From: Lachnospiraceae bacterium
GTDB lineage: Bacteria; Bacillota; Clostridia; Lachnospirales; Lachnospiraceae
Length of the DNA stretch: 64,000 nucleotides
Direction: 5' to 3'
NCBI GenBank assembly: GCA_015057025.1
Contig: SVFD01000003.1
Coordinates: 242,946 to 306,945, forward strand
This document shows, piece after piece, positions 1-8,896 of the stretch; the stretch's first letter is position 1, and the number at the start of each line of letters is the position of its first letter. The position numbers and the translations under genes are program-made. The notes beneath the pieces were generated by a model that saw nothing but the letters and a program-made list of their open reading frames with translations, ran no database searches and was not told the DNA's origin.

Positions 1-19
1 CCGGCGGAAAGGAATTAAA

Positions 20-1780
20 ATGGCATTTGACGGAATTACAATTGCATGTATGGTCCATGAGTTATCCGAGAAACTTGTAGGAGGCCGTATTACTAAAATT
101 TCACAGCCTGAGAAGGAAGAGGTATTACTGACAGTAAAGAGCTTAAGCGGTCAGTACCGCCTTTTTATTTCTGCGTCTGCATCCCTACCTCTTATTTACT
201 TGACGGAAGAAAATAAACCGGCGCCGTTAACGGCTCCTAATTTCTGTATGGTTCTTCGTAAATATTTGCAGGGAGGACGTGTTGTTTCGGTAACACAGCC
301 CGGTCTGGAAAGAGTTATTCAGATTAAGGTAGAGCATTTGGATGAAATGGGGGATACCTGTATCCGCGTACTTTGTTTTGAATTGATGGGCAAGTACAGC
401 AATCTGATTTTATGTGATGATAAAAATGTAATTTTGGACAGTTTGAAGCATGTTTCAGCGGTTATGAGCTCTGTCAGAGCGGTTTTACCTCAGAGAGAAT
501 ATTTTATTCCGGTTACGGTAGAAAAAAAGGATGCATTAAATACGGATTATGTTCAATTTGCAACATTGGCGAAAGAATATCGTCAGGCACCGTATAAGAT
601 GATTTATCAGTCTTATACCGGTATTTCTCCCTTTATGGCAAGAGAAATGTGTAATAATGCGAATATTGATGACCGTATTATGGCAGGTGATTTGGATGAA
701 CAGGCAGTGAAACGTTTGTATCAGGCATTTGAAGATGTAATGCATGTTATTCGAAATAAAAGTTTTGCTCCCTGCATGATTTCCGAAAAGGGTAAGGTAA
801 AAGAATTTGCGGTAATGGATATTCCGTCCTATCCGGTAGAGCAAAAGCAGAGTTATGAAAGTGTTTCAAAGCTTTTATTTGAGTTTTATTCATCTAAAAA
901 CAAAGAAGACGTTATGCGTCAAAAATCCATAAATTTACGTAAAACCGTGCAAACCATTCTGGAACGTGATTATAAAAAGCTGGACCTTCAAAAAAAACAG
1001 CTTGAGGATGCATCGGAGCGTGAAAAATATAAGATATACGGTGAATTGCTCAATGCTTACGGCTATCAGCTTGAGGACGGTTTAAAGGAAGCAAAGGTTT
1101 TAAATTATTATACCAATGAAGAACTTGTGATTCCTTTGGATGAAACCTTAAGTATAAAAGAGAATGCAGTCCGTTTCTTTGATAAGTACGGTAAAATGAA
1201 GCGTACTGAGGAAGCACTTGCAATACAAACCAAAGAAAATAAAGCGGAAATTGCTTATTTGGAATCAGTGCAAACCTTTTTAAACATTGCATCTACCAAA
1301 GCGGATTTACAACAGATTCAGGCAGAGTTGGCAGAACGGGGGTTTGTGAAAAAAAATTATGATAAAAAGAATAAAAAAATAATCAATAAACCGTTGCATT
1401 ACGTTATGTACGATGAATATGATTTTTATGTGGGTAAAAATAATTTGCAAAATGAAGAGGTTACTTTTAAAATTGCCAACGGAAATGATTGGTGGTTTCA
1501 TGCCAAAGGTGTTCCCGGGGCCCATGTAATTGTAAAGTCAAGAACTGCCAATCCGGCTACAGAGTGGGATATGCCGGATGAGGTATTTGAAGCGGCTGCA
1601 TGCTTGGCTGCCATATATTCAAAGAACGGCAGTCAGGAGAAAACGGAAGTGGATTATATACGTAAAAAACATGTGAAACGTCCCGGTGGTGGTGAGCCCG
1701 GTTTTGTTGTGTATTATACCAATTTTTCCATGATGATTGATACAAATCTGCAAAGGTTTGCGTTGACGTTAATAAATTGA
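20..1780 (+). CDS. rqcH: RqcH, NFACT-family ribosome quality control protein
   Basis: Binds 60S-like (50S) ribosomal subunits carrying stalled nascent chains and recruits alanyl-tRNA to add C-terminal alanine tails (known for the family; older name FbpA, fibronectin-binding). The 586 residues match the usual length. The N-terminal NFACT-N domain begins MAFDGITI. A charged coiled-coil lies at about residues 285-450. The C-terminal NFACT-R domain near residues 465-540 carries the signature DWWFHAKGVPGAHVIV. The ATG at 20 follows an AAGGAA ribosome binding site. It is the first complete gene in the window and lies upstream of the yicC-gmk cluster. No oddities seen. Confidence 0.93.
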   Translation: MAFDGITIACMVHELSEKLVGGRITKISQPEKEEVLLTVKSLSGQYRLFISASASLPLIYLTEENKPAPLTAPNFCMVLRKYLQGGRVVSVTQPGLERVIQIKVEHLDEMGDTCIRVLCFELMGKYSNLILCDDKNVILDSLKHVSAVMSSVRAVLPQREYFIPVTVEKKDALNTDYVQFATLAKEYRQAPYKMIYQSYTGISPFMAREMCNNANIDDRIMAGDLDEQAVKRLYQAFEDVMHVIRNKSFAPCMISEKGKVKEFAVMDIPSYPVEQKQSYESVSKLLFEFYSSKNKEDVMRQKSINLRKTVQTILERDYKKLDLQKKQLEDASEREKYKIYGELLNAYGYQLEDGLKEAKVLNYYTNEELVIPLDETLSIKENAVRFFDKYGKMKRTEEALAIQTKENKAEIAYLESVQTFLNIASTKADLQQIQAELAERGFVKKNYDKKNKKIINKPLHYVMYDEYDFYVGKNNLQNEEVTFKIANGNDWWFHAKGVPGAHVIVKSRTANPATEWDMPDEVFEAAACLAAIYSKNGSQEKTEVDYIRKKHVKRPGGGEPGFVVYYTNFSMMIDTNLQRFALTLIN

Positions 1781-1795
1781 TGAAGTATAATAAAG

Positions 1796-1870
1796 AAGAG
1801 TATGCCGTCAGATATCTTAAAAGATTTTAAGATATCGCTACCGAGGGGAAGGTTACCGGTGCATACTTAG
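1796..1870 (+). ncRNA. Possible structured leader RNA upstream of yicC, class unknown
   Basis: The 120-base gap between rqcH and yicC can fold into a three-helix junction. An outer helix pairs GTATGC (about 1801-1806) with GCATAC (about 1861-1866). A strong hairpin pairs GATATCTTAAA with TTTAAGATATC around an AGAT loop (about 1811-1836). A small hairpin pairs ACC with GGT around GAGGGGAA. The hairpin is not followed by a T-run, so it is not a simple terminator. I compared it by eye with common riboswitch consensus sequences I know and recognised none. It may be a cis-regulatory leader or only a stable inter-gene structure. Confidence 0.35.
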
Positions 1871-1900
1871 ATTCGGTTAATGAGAATGGAGTATAGTTAA

Positions 1901-2776
1901 ATGGTTAAAAGTATGACAGGGTTTGGCAGATTTGAGATTGCCGACGGAAACCGTAAATGTACGGTAGAAATCAAATCCGTGAACCACAGATACCTTGATT
2001 TGAATATCAAGATGCCCAAGAAATTAAATTTCTTTGAAGCGGCAATCCGTAATGTATTAAAAGAGTATATCCAGAGAGGTAAAGTGGATGTATTCATTAC
2101 TTATGAAGATTTAACAGAGCAGAACGTAAGTATTAAGTACAATAAAGAAGTTGCATCAGAATATTTGAAGTATCTTCGCCAGATGGCAGAAGAATTTGGC
2201 TTGGATAATGATATTCGTGTATCTACTTTGTCCAGATATCCTGAAGTTTTTTCAATGGAAGATGTAGATATTGATGAAGAGGAACTTTGGAATATTTTAG
2301 AAAAGACAATTCGTAAAGCCGCTGAAGGCTTTGTAGAATCCAGAATTAAAGAAGGTGAGAATCTTCGCGATGATATGATTTCAAAGCTTGACGGCATGTT
2401 AAAGCTTGTGGATTACATTGCAGAGCGTTCACCGGCTATTGTGCAGGAATATAAGAAGCGTTTGGAAGAAAAGGTAAGAGAATTGCTCGACAGCAATGTA
2501 GATGAAAATCGTATTTTAACAGAAGTTACAATTTTTGCGGACAAGTCCTGTGTGGATGAGGAACTGGTTCGTCTTCGCAGTCATATTGAAACAACCAAGG
2601 AGACTTTGCTTGCAGGCGGCAGCGTAGGACGTAAACTTGATTTTATAGCACAGGAAATGAATCGTGAAGCCAATACCACACTTTCCAAAGCAAATGATTT
2701 GGAAATTTCCAATGCGGCAATTGAATTAAAGACAGAAATTGAAAAAATTCGTGAACAGATTCAGAATATTGAATAA
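1901..2776 (+). CDS. yicC: YicC family endoribonuclease-like protein
   Basis: YicC/YloC-family protein of 291 residues, the usual length. It has the N-terminal YicC-like domain (opening VKSMTGFGR, a family hallmark) and the C-terminal DUF1732 domain ending in the typical helix rich in Glu and Ile. Family members are linked to RNA decay and stationary-phase fitness. It is followed 15 bases later by remA and then gmk, the standard Firmicutes order. The ATG at 1901 is preceded by a poor Shine-Dalgarno (GAGAATGGAG about 15 bases upstream), and a possible structured leader lies in front of it. Confidence 0.9.
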   Translation: MVKSMTGFGRFEIADGNRKCTVEIKSVNHRYLDLNIKMPKKLNFFEAAIRNVLKEYIQRGKVDVFITYEDLTEQNVSIKYNKEVASEYLKYLRQMAEEFGLDNDIRVSTLSRYPEVFSMEDVDIDEEELWNILEKTIRKAAEGFVESRIKEGENLRDDMISKLDGMLKLVDYIAERSPAIVQEYKKRLEEKVRELLDSNVDENRILTEVTIFADKSCVDEELVRLRSHIETTKETLLAGGSVGRKLDFIAQEMNREANTTLSKANDLEISNAAIELKTEIEKIREQIQNIE

Positions 2777-2791
2777 TTAAGGTGATGAAAG

Positions 2792-3028
2792 TTGAGTAAG
2801 TTTGTTCATATCGGATACGGAAATATCGTAAATGCAGAGCGCATTAATGCCATTGTGAATCCGGATGCGGCACCGGTGAAAAGAATGGTGCATACCGCAA
2901 GGGAAGAGGGCAAGGCAATTGACGCCACCCAAGGAAGAAAAACAAAAGCAGTTTTGGTAATGGAAGACGGTCAGATTGTTTTATCAGCACTTTTACCGGA
3001 AACTATAGCTACCAGAGCACAGGAGTAA
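2792..3028 (+). CDS. remA: RemA/DUF370 family regulatory protein
   Basis: A 78-residue DUF370 protein. In Bacillus subtilis, RemA is a DNA-binding activator of matrix and osmoprotection genes. The family signature is visible in the N-terminal VHIGYGNIV and the basic [10 protein letters not shown] segment that contributes to DNA contact. The start is TTG at 2792, preceded by AAGGTGATG; no in-frame ATG lies nearby. It sits between yicC and gmk, the conserved Clostridia arrangement, with six bases to gmk, so all three are probably co-transcribed. Confidence 0.9.
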   Translation: MSKFVHIGYGNIVNAERINAIVNPDAAPVKRMVHTAREEGKAIDATQGRKTKAVLVMEDGQIVLSALLPETIATRAQE

Positions 3029-3034
3029 AATGTC

Positions 3035-3667
3035 ATGAAGAATGAAGGAATTTTAGTTGTTTTGTCCGGATTTTCCGGTTCGGGGAAAGGGACTTTGGTA
3101 AAGCGCCTTTTGGAAGAATATGATAATTATGCATTAAGTATATCCATGACAACCCGCATGCCAAGGCCGGGAGAAGAACATGGTAAATCATATTTCTTTG
3201 TAACAAAAGAGGAATTCCAAAGTACCATTGATAGGAATGGCTTGTTAGAATATGCACAGTATTGTGATAATTTTTACGGAACGCCGAAGGCCTATGTGGA
3301 AGAGCAACTTGCCAACGGAAAAGATGTTATTCTTGAAATCGAGGTTCAGGGTGCCTTGCAGATTAAGGAGAAGTTCCCTAAAACGTTATTATTGTTTGTA
3401 ACTCCGCCTTCTGCAAATGTATTAAAAGAACGTCTTACAGGAAGAGGAACCGAAACAGAAGAAGTAATCAATAAGCGCATGCAAAGAGCGGCAGAAGAGT
3501 CTGTAAGCATGTCTTTATATGATAATATTATTGTGAATGACGATTTGGAAGAATGTGTGAAGTATACACATCAGGTAATTCAGTCAGCACACAGTACCCC
3601 TGACAGGGTTATTAAATTAATTGAAAATTTAAAGGAAGAGCTTTTAAGCTTTTCGGAAGGAGAGTAA
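3035..3667 (+). CDS. gmk: Guanylate kinase
   Basis: Phosphorylates GMP to GDP with ATP in the cytoplasm. The 210-residue protein has the P-loop SGFSGSGKGT at residues 11-20, the GMP-binding region containing TTRMPRPGE, and the lid segment near RLTGRGTE. It is slightly longer than the usual 200-207 residues through its C-terminal tail. It is spaced six bases from remA and three from rpoZ, so it is operonic. Confidence 0.96.
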   Translation: MKNEGILVVLSGFSGSGKGTLVKRLLEEYDNYALSISMTTRMPRPGEEHGKSYFFVTKEEFQSTIDRNGLLEYAQYCDNFYGTPKAYVEEQLANGKDVILEIEVQGALQIKEKFPKTLLLFVTPPSANVLKERLTGRGTETEEVINKRMQRAAEESVSMSLYDNIIVNDDLEECVKYTHQVIQSAHSTPDRVIKLIENLKEELLSFSEGE

Positions 3668-3670
3668 AAT

Positions 3671-3904
3671 ATGTTACACCCGTCTTATTCAGATTTAATG
3701 AATGTTGTAAACAGTGAGGTTGAGCAGGGCGAAGCTCCTGTAGTAAACAGCCGTTATTCCATCGTTATGGCTACTTCTAAGAGAGCCCGTGAAATTATTG
3801 ATGGTGATGAACCTATGGTAAAGGGAGAAAATAAAAAGGCCCTTTCTATTGCGGTGGAAGAATTAAACAGTGCAAAGTTGAAAATCGTCGGTGACGAGGA
3901 ATAG
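3671..3904 (+). CDS. rpoZ: RNA polymerase omega subunit
   Basis: Small (77 residues) omega subunit that assists beta-prime folding and RNA polymerase assembly. It begins MLHPSYSDLM and has the family pattern NSRYSIVMATSKRAREI, which contacts beta-prime. It follows gmk by three bases. A strong intrinsic terminator starts at its stop codon, so the yicC-remA-gmk-rpoZ unit can end here. Confidence 0.95.
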   Translation: MLHPSYSDLMNVVNSEVEQGEAPVVNSRYSIVMATSKRAREIIDGDEPMVKGENKKALSIAVEELNSAKLKIVGDEE

Positions 3905-3926
3905 TGCCCTTTTTGGGCACTTTTTT
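3904..3926 (+). terminator. Intrinsic terminator after rpoZ
   Basis: GTGCCC (3904-3909), five-T loop, GGGCAC (3915-3920), then six Ts. The stem begins in the rpoZ stop codon. Some read-through to rimO is possible because rimO starts only 60 bases further on. Confidence 0.85.
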
Positions 3927-3983
3927 AGAAATATCGTTAAAAGTATTTCTAAAAGAAAATGTAAAGTTTCGGAGTTACAGAAC

Positions 3984-5324
3984 ATGAAGATACTTTTTAT
4001 ATCCCTTGGTTGTGATAAGAATTTGGTAGATACGGAAACTATGTTAGGGTATCTGACACAGAAGGGTTACGAAATAACAGATGATGAAAATGAAGCCGAA
4101 GCAGTGGTGGTAAATACCTGCTGTTTTATCCACGACGCAAAGCAGGAAAGTGTGGATGTGATTCTTGAAATGGCGGATTTGCGTAGGGAAGGACATATTC
4201 AGGCATTGATTGTAACCGGATGTCTTGCACAACGTTACAATGATGAAATTCAGGAAGAGATTCCGGAAGTGGATGTCATTATGGGAACGCAGGCTATTGA
4301 AGATATTGTAGATGCATTGGAAGGTGTACTGGAAGGTAAAAAGAAAAATTATTTGCCTGATATCGATAAGCCTCTTCCAAAGCTTGGTAAAAGAATGGTA
4401 ACAACCGGCGGACATTATGCTTATTTGAAAATTGCTGAAGGCTGTGATAAGCATTGTACCTACTGCGTAATACCTAAGGTGCGCGGTACCTATCGTTCCG
4501 TACCTATGGAGGAGTTATTAGAACAGGCAAGGCATTTGGTGGAAGATATTGGTGTTCGGGAATTGATTCTGGTAGCCCAAGAGACTACTATTTACGGTAC
4601 GGACATTTATGGTGTTAAAAAATTGCCGGAGCTTTTAAATAAGTTGTCTGAAATCAGAGGCTTAAGATGGATTCGTGTTCTTTATTGTTATCCGGAAGAA
4701 ATTGATGATGCATTAATAGAGGTTATTGCAACCAATGACAAGGTTTGTAAGTATCTGGATATTCCCATTCAACATGCTTCGGATAAAATTTTAAAAAGAA
4801 TGGGACGCAGGACTACCCGGGCAGAATTGGAAACAAAGATAAATAAGTTAAGAGAGTGTATTCCGGATATTTGCTTGAGGACAACATTAATCAGCGGTTT
4901 TCCGGGAGAAACTGAAGAAGACCATGAAGAAGTAATGGAATTTGTAGACACCATGGAGTTTGACAGATTAGGTGTATTTACATATTCCAAAGAGGAAGAT
5001 ACACCGGCTGCTTTGATGGATAATCAAATCGAGGAAGAAATAAAAGAAGAACGTAGGGGTGAGATTATGGAACTCCAACAGGCTATTGCTTTTGAAAAAG
5101 CGGAAAAAATGATTGGACGAACCGTGCTTGCCATGATCGAAGGCCGTATTGCAGATGAAGAGGCATATATTGCCCGGACATATATGGATGCGCCCAATGT
5201 GGACGGTTATCTTTTTATCAATACTACCAAAGATTTGATGACGGGCGATTTTGCATATGTTCGCATTACCGGTTCAAATGAATATGATTTGATTGGAGAA
5301 TTAGAGGATGAATTTAGCGAATAA
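3984..5324 (+). CDS. rimO: Ribosomal protein uS12 methylthiotransferase RimO
   Basis: Radical SAM enzyme that adds a methylthio group to an aspartate of ribosomal protein uS12. The 446-residue protein has the N-terminal MTTase domain (ISLGCDKNLVDTE), the radical SAM cluster motif CDKHCTYC at about residues 154-161 (CxxxCxxC), and a C-terminal TRAM-like domain. I place the start at ATG 3984, preceded by GGAG at 3971-3974. A longer open frame runs back to 3891 but would overlap rpoZ and the terminator and lacks family similarity. The last 17 bases overlap pgsA. Confidence 0.94.
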   Translation: MKILFISLGCDKNLVDTETMLGYLTQKGYEITDDENEAEAVVVNTCCFIHDAKQESVDVILEMADLRREGHIQALIVTGCLAQRYNDEIQEEIPEVDVIMGTQAIEDIVDALEGVLEGKKKNYLPDIDKPLPKLGKRMVTTGGHYAYLKIAEGCDKHCTYCVIPKVRGTYRSVPMEELLEQARHLVEDIGVRELILVAQETTIYGTDIYGVKKLPELLNKLSEIRGLRWIRVLYCYPEEIDDALIEVIATNDKVCKYLDIPIQHASDKILKRMGRRTTRAELETKINKLRECIPDICLRTTLISGFPGETEEDHEEVMEFVDTMEFDRLGVFTYSKEEDTPAALMDNQIEEEIKEERRGEIMELQQAIAFEKAEKMIGRTVLAMIEGRIADEEAYIARTYMDAPNVDGYLFINTTKDLMTGDFAYVRITGSNEYDLIGELEDEFSE

Positions 5325-5883
5325 AATTACTTTGGCGCGAGTGATTCTGGTTCCGGTCTTTATTGTTTTACTTATGGCATCCCGGATTCCGGGGCTTTCG
5401 GGATTGGTTGAAAACGGGACAGTATCACAGTCGGTATTAAACTGGTGTGCATTGGCAGTTTTTATTCTTGCATCCGTAACGGATTTTTTAGATGGTTTTA
5501 TTGCAAGAAAATATAATATGATTTCTAATTTTGGTAAATTTATGGATCCCTTAGCGGATAAGCTTCTTGTATGCAGTGCGTTAATTTGCCTGCTTGCTCT
5601 GGGACGTATTAATGTTTTTCTTGTATTAATTATTATTGCAAGAGATTTTATTATAAGTGGATTTCGTTTGGTGGCGTCCGATAAAGGCGTTGTAATTGCC
5701 GCTAATATGTGGGGTAAGGTAAAAACCACCATGCAGATGATAATGATAGGATTTATGATTCCGGGATTGGATATATTCTACTGGATAAACGTGGCATTGG
5801 GATGGATTGTTTTATTCCTGACAGTATATTCGCTGATAGATTGTCTTGTAAAAAACAAACATGTATTAAAAGATGAAAAATAA
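5308..5883 (+). CDS. pgsA: CDP-diacylglycerol-glycerol-3-phosphate 3-phosphatidyltransferase
   Basis: Integral membrane enzyme making phosphatidylglycerophosphate, the first committed step to phosphatidylglycerol and cardiolipin. The CDP-alcohol phosphotransferase signature is complete: DFLDGFIARKY, then GKFMDPLADK, supplying the conserved Asp residues. It has several hydrophobic segments over 191 residues, typical of the family. The ATG at 5308 overlaps the rimO end, implying translational coupling. It is followed by cinA after 44 bases. Confidence 0.94.
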   Translation: MNLANKITLARVILVPVFIVLLMASRIPGLSGLVENGTVSQSVLNWCALAVFILASVTDFLDGFIARKYNMISNFGKFMDPLADKLLVCSALICLLALGRINVFLVLIIIARDFIISGFRLVASDKGVVIAANMWGKVKTTMQMIMIGFMIPGLDIFYWINVALGWIVLFLTVYSLIDCLVKNKHVLKDEK

Positions 5884-5927
5884 AATCGTATGTATTCTTT
5901 AATTAAGAACAAAGGACGGAAAAGAAA

Positions 5928-7184
5928 ATGGTTGTTGAATTGATTTCAGTTGGTACGGAACTTTTACTTGGTAATATTGTAAACACCAATGCAGCTTATT
6001 TGGCAGAGCAGTGTGCGTCCTGCGGATTGTCCTGCTTTTATCAGACGGTAGTCGGAGATAACGAGGAAAGATTGCAGGAAACCGTAAAGGCTGGTTTAAA
6101 ACGTTCGGATATTTTGATTTTAACCGGAGGTTTGGGACCTACCGATGATGATTTGACCAAAGAAGTGGTTGCAAAAGCAATGAAGAAAAAGCTTGTGGAA
6201 GATAAAAAGGCCCGCGAGATGATTCAGGCTTATTTTGACAACAGGGGAATGGAAATAACAGAGAATAACTGGAAGCAGGCGCTGGTTCCAGAAGGCGCTA
6301 TAGTTATGTACAATCATAACGGAACTGCTCCGGGACTTATTGTGGAAAGCAATGAAAAATGTGCAATTTTACTTCCGGGACCGCCTAAAGAAATGAAGCC
6401 TATGTTCGAAGAATATGTAGTGGATTATTTGAAAAAGAAGAATCCCGAGGTGATTGTTTCGACGACGGTTAAGCTTTGCGGTATCGGAGAAAGTAAGGTA
6501 GAGGATATGATTCACGATATGCTTGAGAATCAAAGTAATCCTACAATTGCACCTTATGCCAAAACAGGTGAAGTACATCTTCGTGTAACCGCCAAAGCGG
6601 CAGATATGAAGAGTGCCAATAAACTGATTAAACCGGTTGTAAAACAATTAAAAACAAGGCTGGCAGAATACATTTATACTACGGATGAAAATACAGCTTT
6701 AGAAAATGCAGTAGTGGATTTGCTGATAGCAAATAATCTCACTGTATCTACGGTAGAATCCTGTACCGGTGGTATGGTAGCGGCGAGATTAATTAATGTT
6801 TCAGGTGTATCCGAAGTATTTAAAATGGGTCATATTACCTATTCCAACAAAGCCAAGAAAAAGATTTTGGGTGTTAAAAAGAAAACACTGGAAAAACATA
6901 CTGCAGTAAGTGCAGAAGTTGCAAAGGAAATGGTAAAAGGTGTTGAAACAGTTTCGAAAGCAGATGTATGTGTATCCGTAACCGGTTTGGCCGGTCCTGA
7001 CGGAGGCACTGCCGAGAGACCTGTGGGTCTTGTATACATTGCCTGCAGCGTAAAAGGAAAGATTACCGTTCAGGAGTATCATTTTAACGGTAATCGTGAA
7101 AAAGTGCGTGAGAATGCTACGGCAGCGGCATTGACATTGATGCGTAAGTGTATTCTTGAGTATATGACCGAAACCGCGTTCTAA
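5928..7184 (+). CDS. cinA: CinA family protein (competence/damage-inducible; NMN deamidase and MocF-like domains)
   Basis: Two-domain protein of 418 residues. The N-terminal molybdopterin-binding-like (COG1058) domain opens VELISVGTELLLGN and includes TGGLGPTDDD. The C-terminal nicotinamide-mononucleotide amidohydrolase domain contains STVESCTGGMVAARL with the catalytic Ser region. It acts in pyridine nucleotide salvage and repair. cinA next to recA is the common Firmicutes arrangement, although here a zinc-ribbon membrane gene lies between them. Confidence 0.92.
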   Translation: MVVELISVGTELLLGNIVNTNAAYLAEQCASCGLSCFYQTVVGDNEERLQETVKAGLKRSDILILTGGLGPTDDDLTKEVVAKAMKKKLVEDKKAREMIQAYFDNRGMEITENNWKQALVPEGAIVMYNHNGTAPGLIVESNEKCAILLPGPPKEMKPMFEEYVVDYLKKKNPEVIVSTTVKLCGIGESKVEDMIHDMLENQSNPTIAPYAKTGEVHLRVTAKAADMKSANKLIKPVVKQLKTRLAEYIYTTDENTALENAVVDLLIANNLTVSTVESCTGGMVAARLINVSGVSEVFKMGHITYSNKAKKKILGVKKKTLEKHTAVSAEVAKEMVKGVETVSKADVCVSVTGLAGPDGGTAERPVGLVYIACSVKGKITVQEYHFNGNREKVRENATAAALTLMRKCILEYMTETAF

Positions 7185-7216
7185 AGATAACATATGTGTA
7201 AAAGAGGAGAAAGAAG

Positions 7217-8557
7217 ATGAACGGAAATCAGAACGAGTATATTTTTTGCCCCTATTGTGGTGGCGTGACCCGCCCGGGTGTTTGTTCCAATTGCGGTATT
7301 TCATTAAATGAGGGGGAAGCAGAAAAGACTTCTGAAGTTAAAAATACTACCAATCCAGGAACAGCACAGCCAACTACGCAACAGACATACAGTCAGCCGG
7401 TACAGAAAAAACCTGTTCAGACAGCTCCTGTACAAAGACGATACCATGAACAGGAACCCAAAAAGAAAAGTCGTTGGTGGATTTGGCTTTTGATTATTGG
7501 CGGTATATTACTGCTGGGAGTGCTATTAATTGCAATTATTGCAGTTGCAGCAGTTGTATTTTTACCCTTGTTTTTGGGAACAAATACTGTAATCGGAGGT
7601 TCCGATGGTCCTACAAGCGTTGTGACAGGTACATTACCTTCAGGCGGACAGGTTACGGTAGAAGAATCAAGTTATTACGATGAACAGTATTATCTTGATC
7701 AGATATATGTGTATGAAAGAGATTTGGAACGCTTGGATTTCAGTGACTTTGATTGGGAAGAATATGCTGATTCGGCAGACTATTATAACGAAGAGTCTGA
7801 CGGAAGTAATGACCCGTTTTTATCAAGCAATTATAGCAGTACCTTTGGTTCTAATCATGACAATCATTCTTTAAGTGATTTTTCCGGGGAATATTATGAA
7901 CCGTTTGTAGATTGTATTGATGCAAATCAAGGATATGGACTTTCGCGTAATTTCATTGAATACAGTGATGAGATTGATGGTGTGACGGTAAATGCTTATA
8001 TTGCATACATTCAGTTGGAAGGTGGTAATATTCCTAATGAAGATGAAATTAACCGTAAAATATTAGAGATGACAGCGAATGATTTGTTTGGTCATCTTAG
8101 CGGTGAAAAAACATATCCTTATGCGTGTGACAGTGTAACTTATATGGTGGATTCGTTTATTCCCTATAACGACGGTGAAAAGATGAGCATTCTGCTGGAT
8201 GTTAATATTGTAGAGGATGACGAATATTTTAGGGAATCTTATATTTATGCTATTAATATCGATTTAGAAAACGGCACTATTATAGATAATGATTCCATCT
8301 TAAAAACAAATGAAGACTTTGCAGCAATGTTCCGAGAAAAATGTTGTACACAAAATGGTGATGATATCGATGGATTAAATGCTATTGATGATGCACAGCT
8401 TTCATATTTTTTATCTAACAAAGCAACTAATATTGTTTTTTACAGTCCTTACGGAATGGAAGTGGGATATTCATATGAAACTACTGAGAATGGCTCGAGT
8501 ATCGCAAGAGGCTGGGTAACCATTACATTACAAGAGTATGAGGATTATTTATTATAA
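7217..8557 (+). CDS. Zinc-ribbon, single-span membrane protein with extracellular domain
   Basis: Unknown function, 446 residues. The N-terminus has a compact zinc ribbon (CPYC at about 11-14, then CSNC at about 22-25). A low-complexity Gln/Thr/Pro linker and a Lys-rich stop (EPKKKSRWW) follow, then a strong membrane segment at about 93-118. The remaining roughly 320 residues would lie outside the cell: an acidic Tyr/Asp-rich stretch followed by a globular region that could resemble DUF3298/RsiV-type domains, though this is only an impression. GAGGAGAAAGAAG precedes the ATG. The ribbon-linker-TM layout makes a cytoplasmic sensor linked to an extracellular domain plausible. Confidence 0.7.
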   Translation: MNGNQNEYIFCPYCGGVTRPGVCSNCGISLNEGEAEKTSEVKNTTNPGTAQPTTQQTYSQPVQKKPVQTAPVQRRYHEQEPKKKSRWWIWLLIIGGILLLGVLLIAIIAVAAVVFLPLFLGTNTVIGGSDGPTSVVTGTLPSGGQVTVEESSYYDEQYYLDQIYVYERDLERLDFSDFDWEEYADSADYYNEESDGSNDPFLSSNYSSTFGSNHDNHSLSDFSGEYYEPFVDCIDANQGYGLSRNFIEYSDEIDGVTVNAYIAYIQLEGGNIPNEDEINRKILEMTANDLFGHLSGEKTYPYACDSVTYMVDSFIPYNDGEKMSILLDVNIVEDDEYFRESYIYAINIDLENGTIIDNDSILKTNEDFAAMFREKCCTQNGDDIDGLNAIDDAQLSYFLSNKATNIVFYSPYGMEVGYSYETTENGSSIARGWVTITLQEYEDYLL

Positions 8558-8570
8558 AATAAATGAGAGA

Positions 8571-8603
8571 GAATAGGTAACGGTTTGTTGCCTATTCTTT
8601 CTG
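8571..8603 (+). terminator. Intrinsic terminator before recA
   Basis: An 11-bp stem (8571-8581 with 8587-8597, one G-T pair) around a GGTTT loop, followed by TTTCT. It separates the zinc-ribbon gene from the SOS-regulated recA promoter. Confidence 0.7.
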
Positions 8604-8830
8604 TTATATGGATGTCGAAATTTGACGATGCAATTCTCTTGCTTTGCAAAAAAATGCATGCTAAACTGACTATACTTTTATAAAAGTTCATTTCGGAAAA
8701 GTTCCGGCATTTCTGCCACTTATTCCATTTTTTATAATAAAAAAGGTCGGTGATGTGTATTGAGGGATGTTTATGGTACAGTAAGTTGTATATAATTCCA
8801 AATATAAAGTAAATATTTACAAAAAAGTAA

Positions 8831-8878
8831 TTGACAAAATCGAACATTTGTTTTATTGTATATACAGAACAAATGTTC
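8831..8878 (+). promoter_or_regulatory. recA promoter with two LexA (SOS) boxes
   Basis: The -35 is TTGACA (8831-8836), the spacer 17 bases, and the -10 TATTGT (8854-8859). A perfect Firmicutes LexA/DinR box GAACAAATGTTC lies at 8867-8878, over the start region. A second, one-mismatch box GAACATTTGTTT at 8842-8853 occupies the spacer. The consensus GAAC-N4-GTTC is established for Gram-positive LexA; binding here is inferred. Confidence 0.85.
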
Positions 8879-8896
8879 AAGGAAAAGGAGAAGAAA

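Noticed and set aside
3891..3983. N-terminal extension of RimO from an upstream ATG at 3891
   Set aside because: It overlaps rpoZ and the terminator, has no ribosome binding site, and the family starts at MKILFISLGC.
8831..8896. Upstream in-frame start for RecA at 8831
   Set aside because: The segment is the -35, -10 and LexA box region; the proper ribosome binding site is at 8883-8890.
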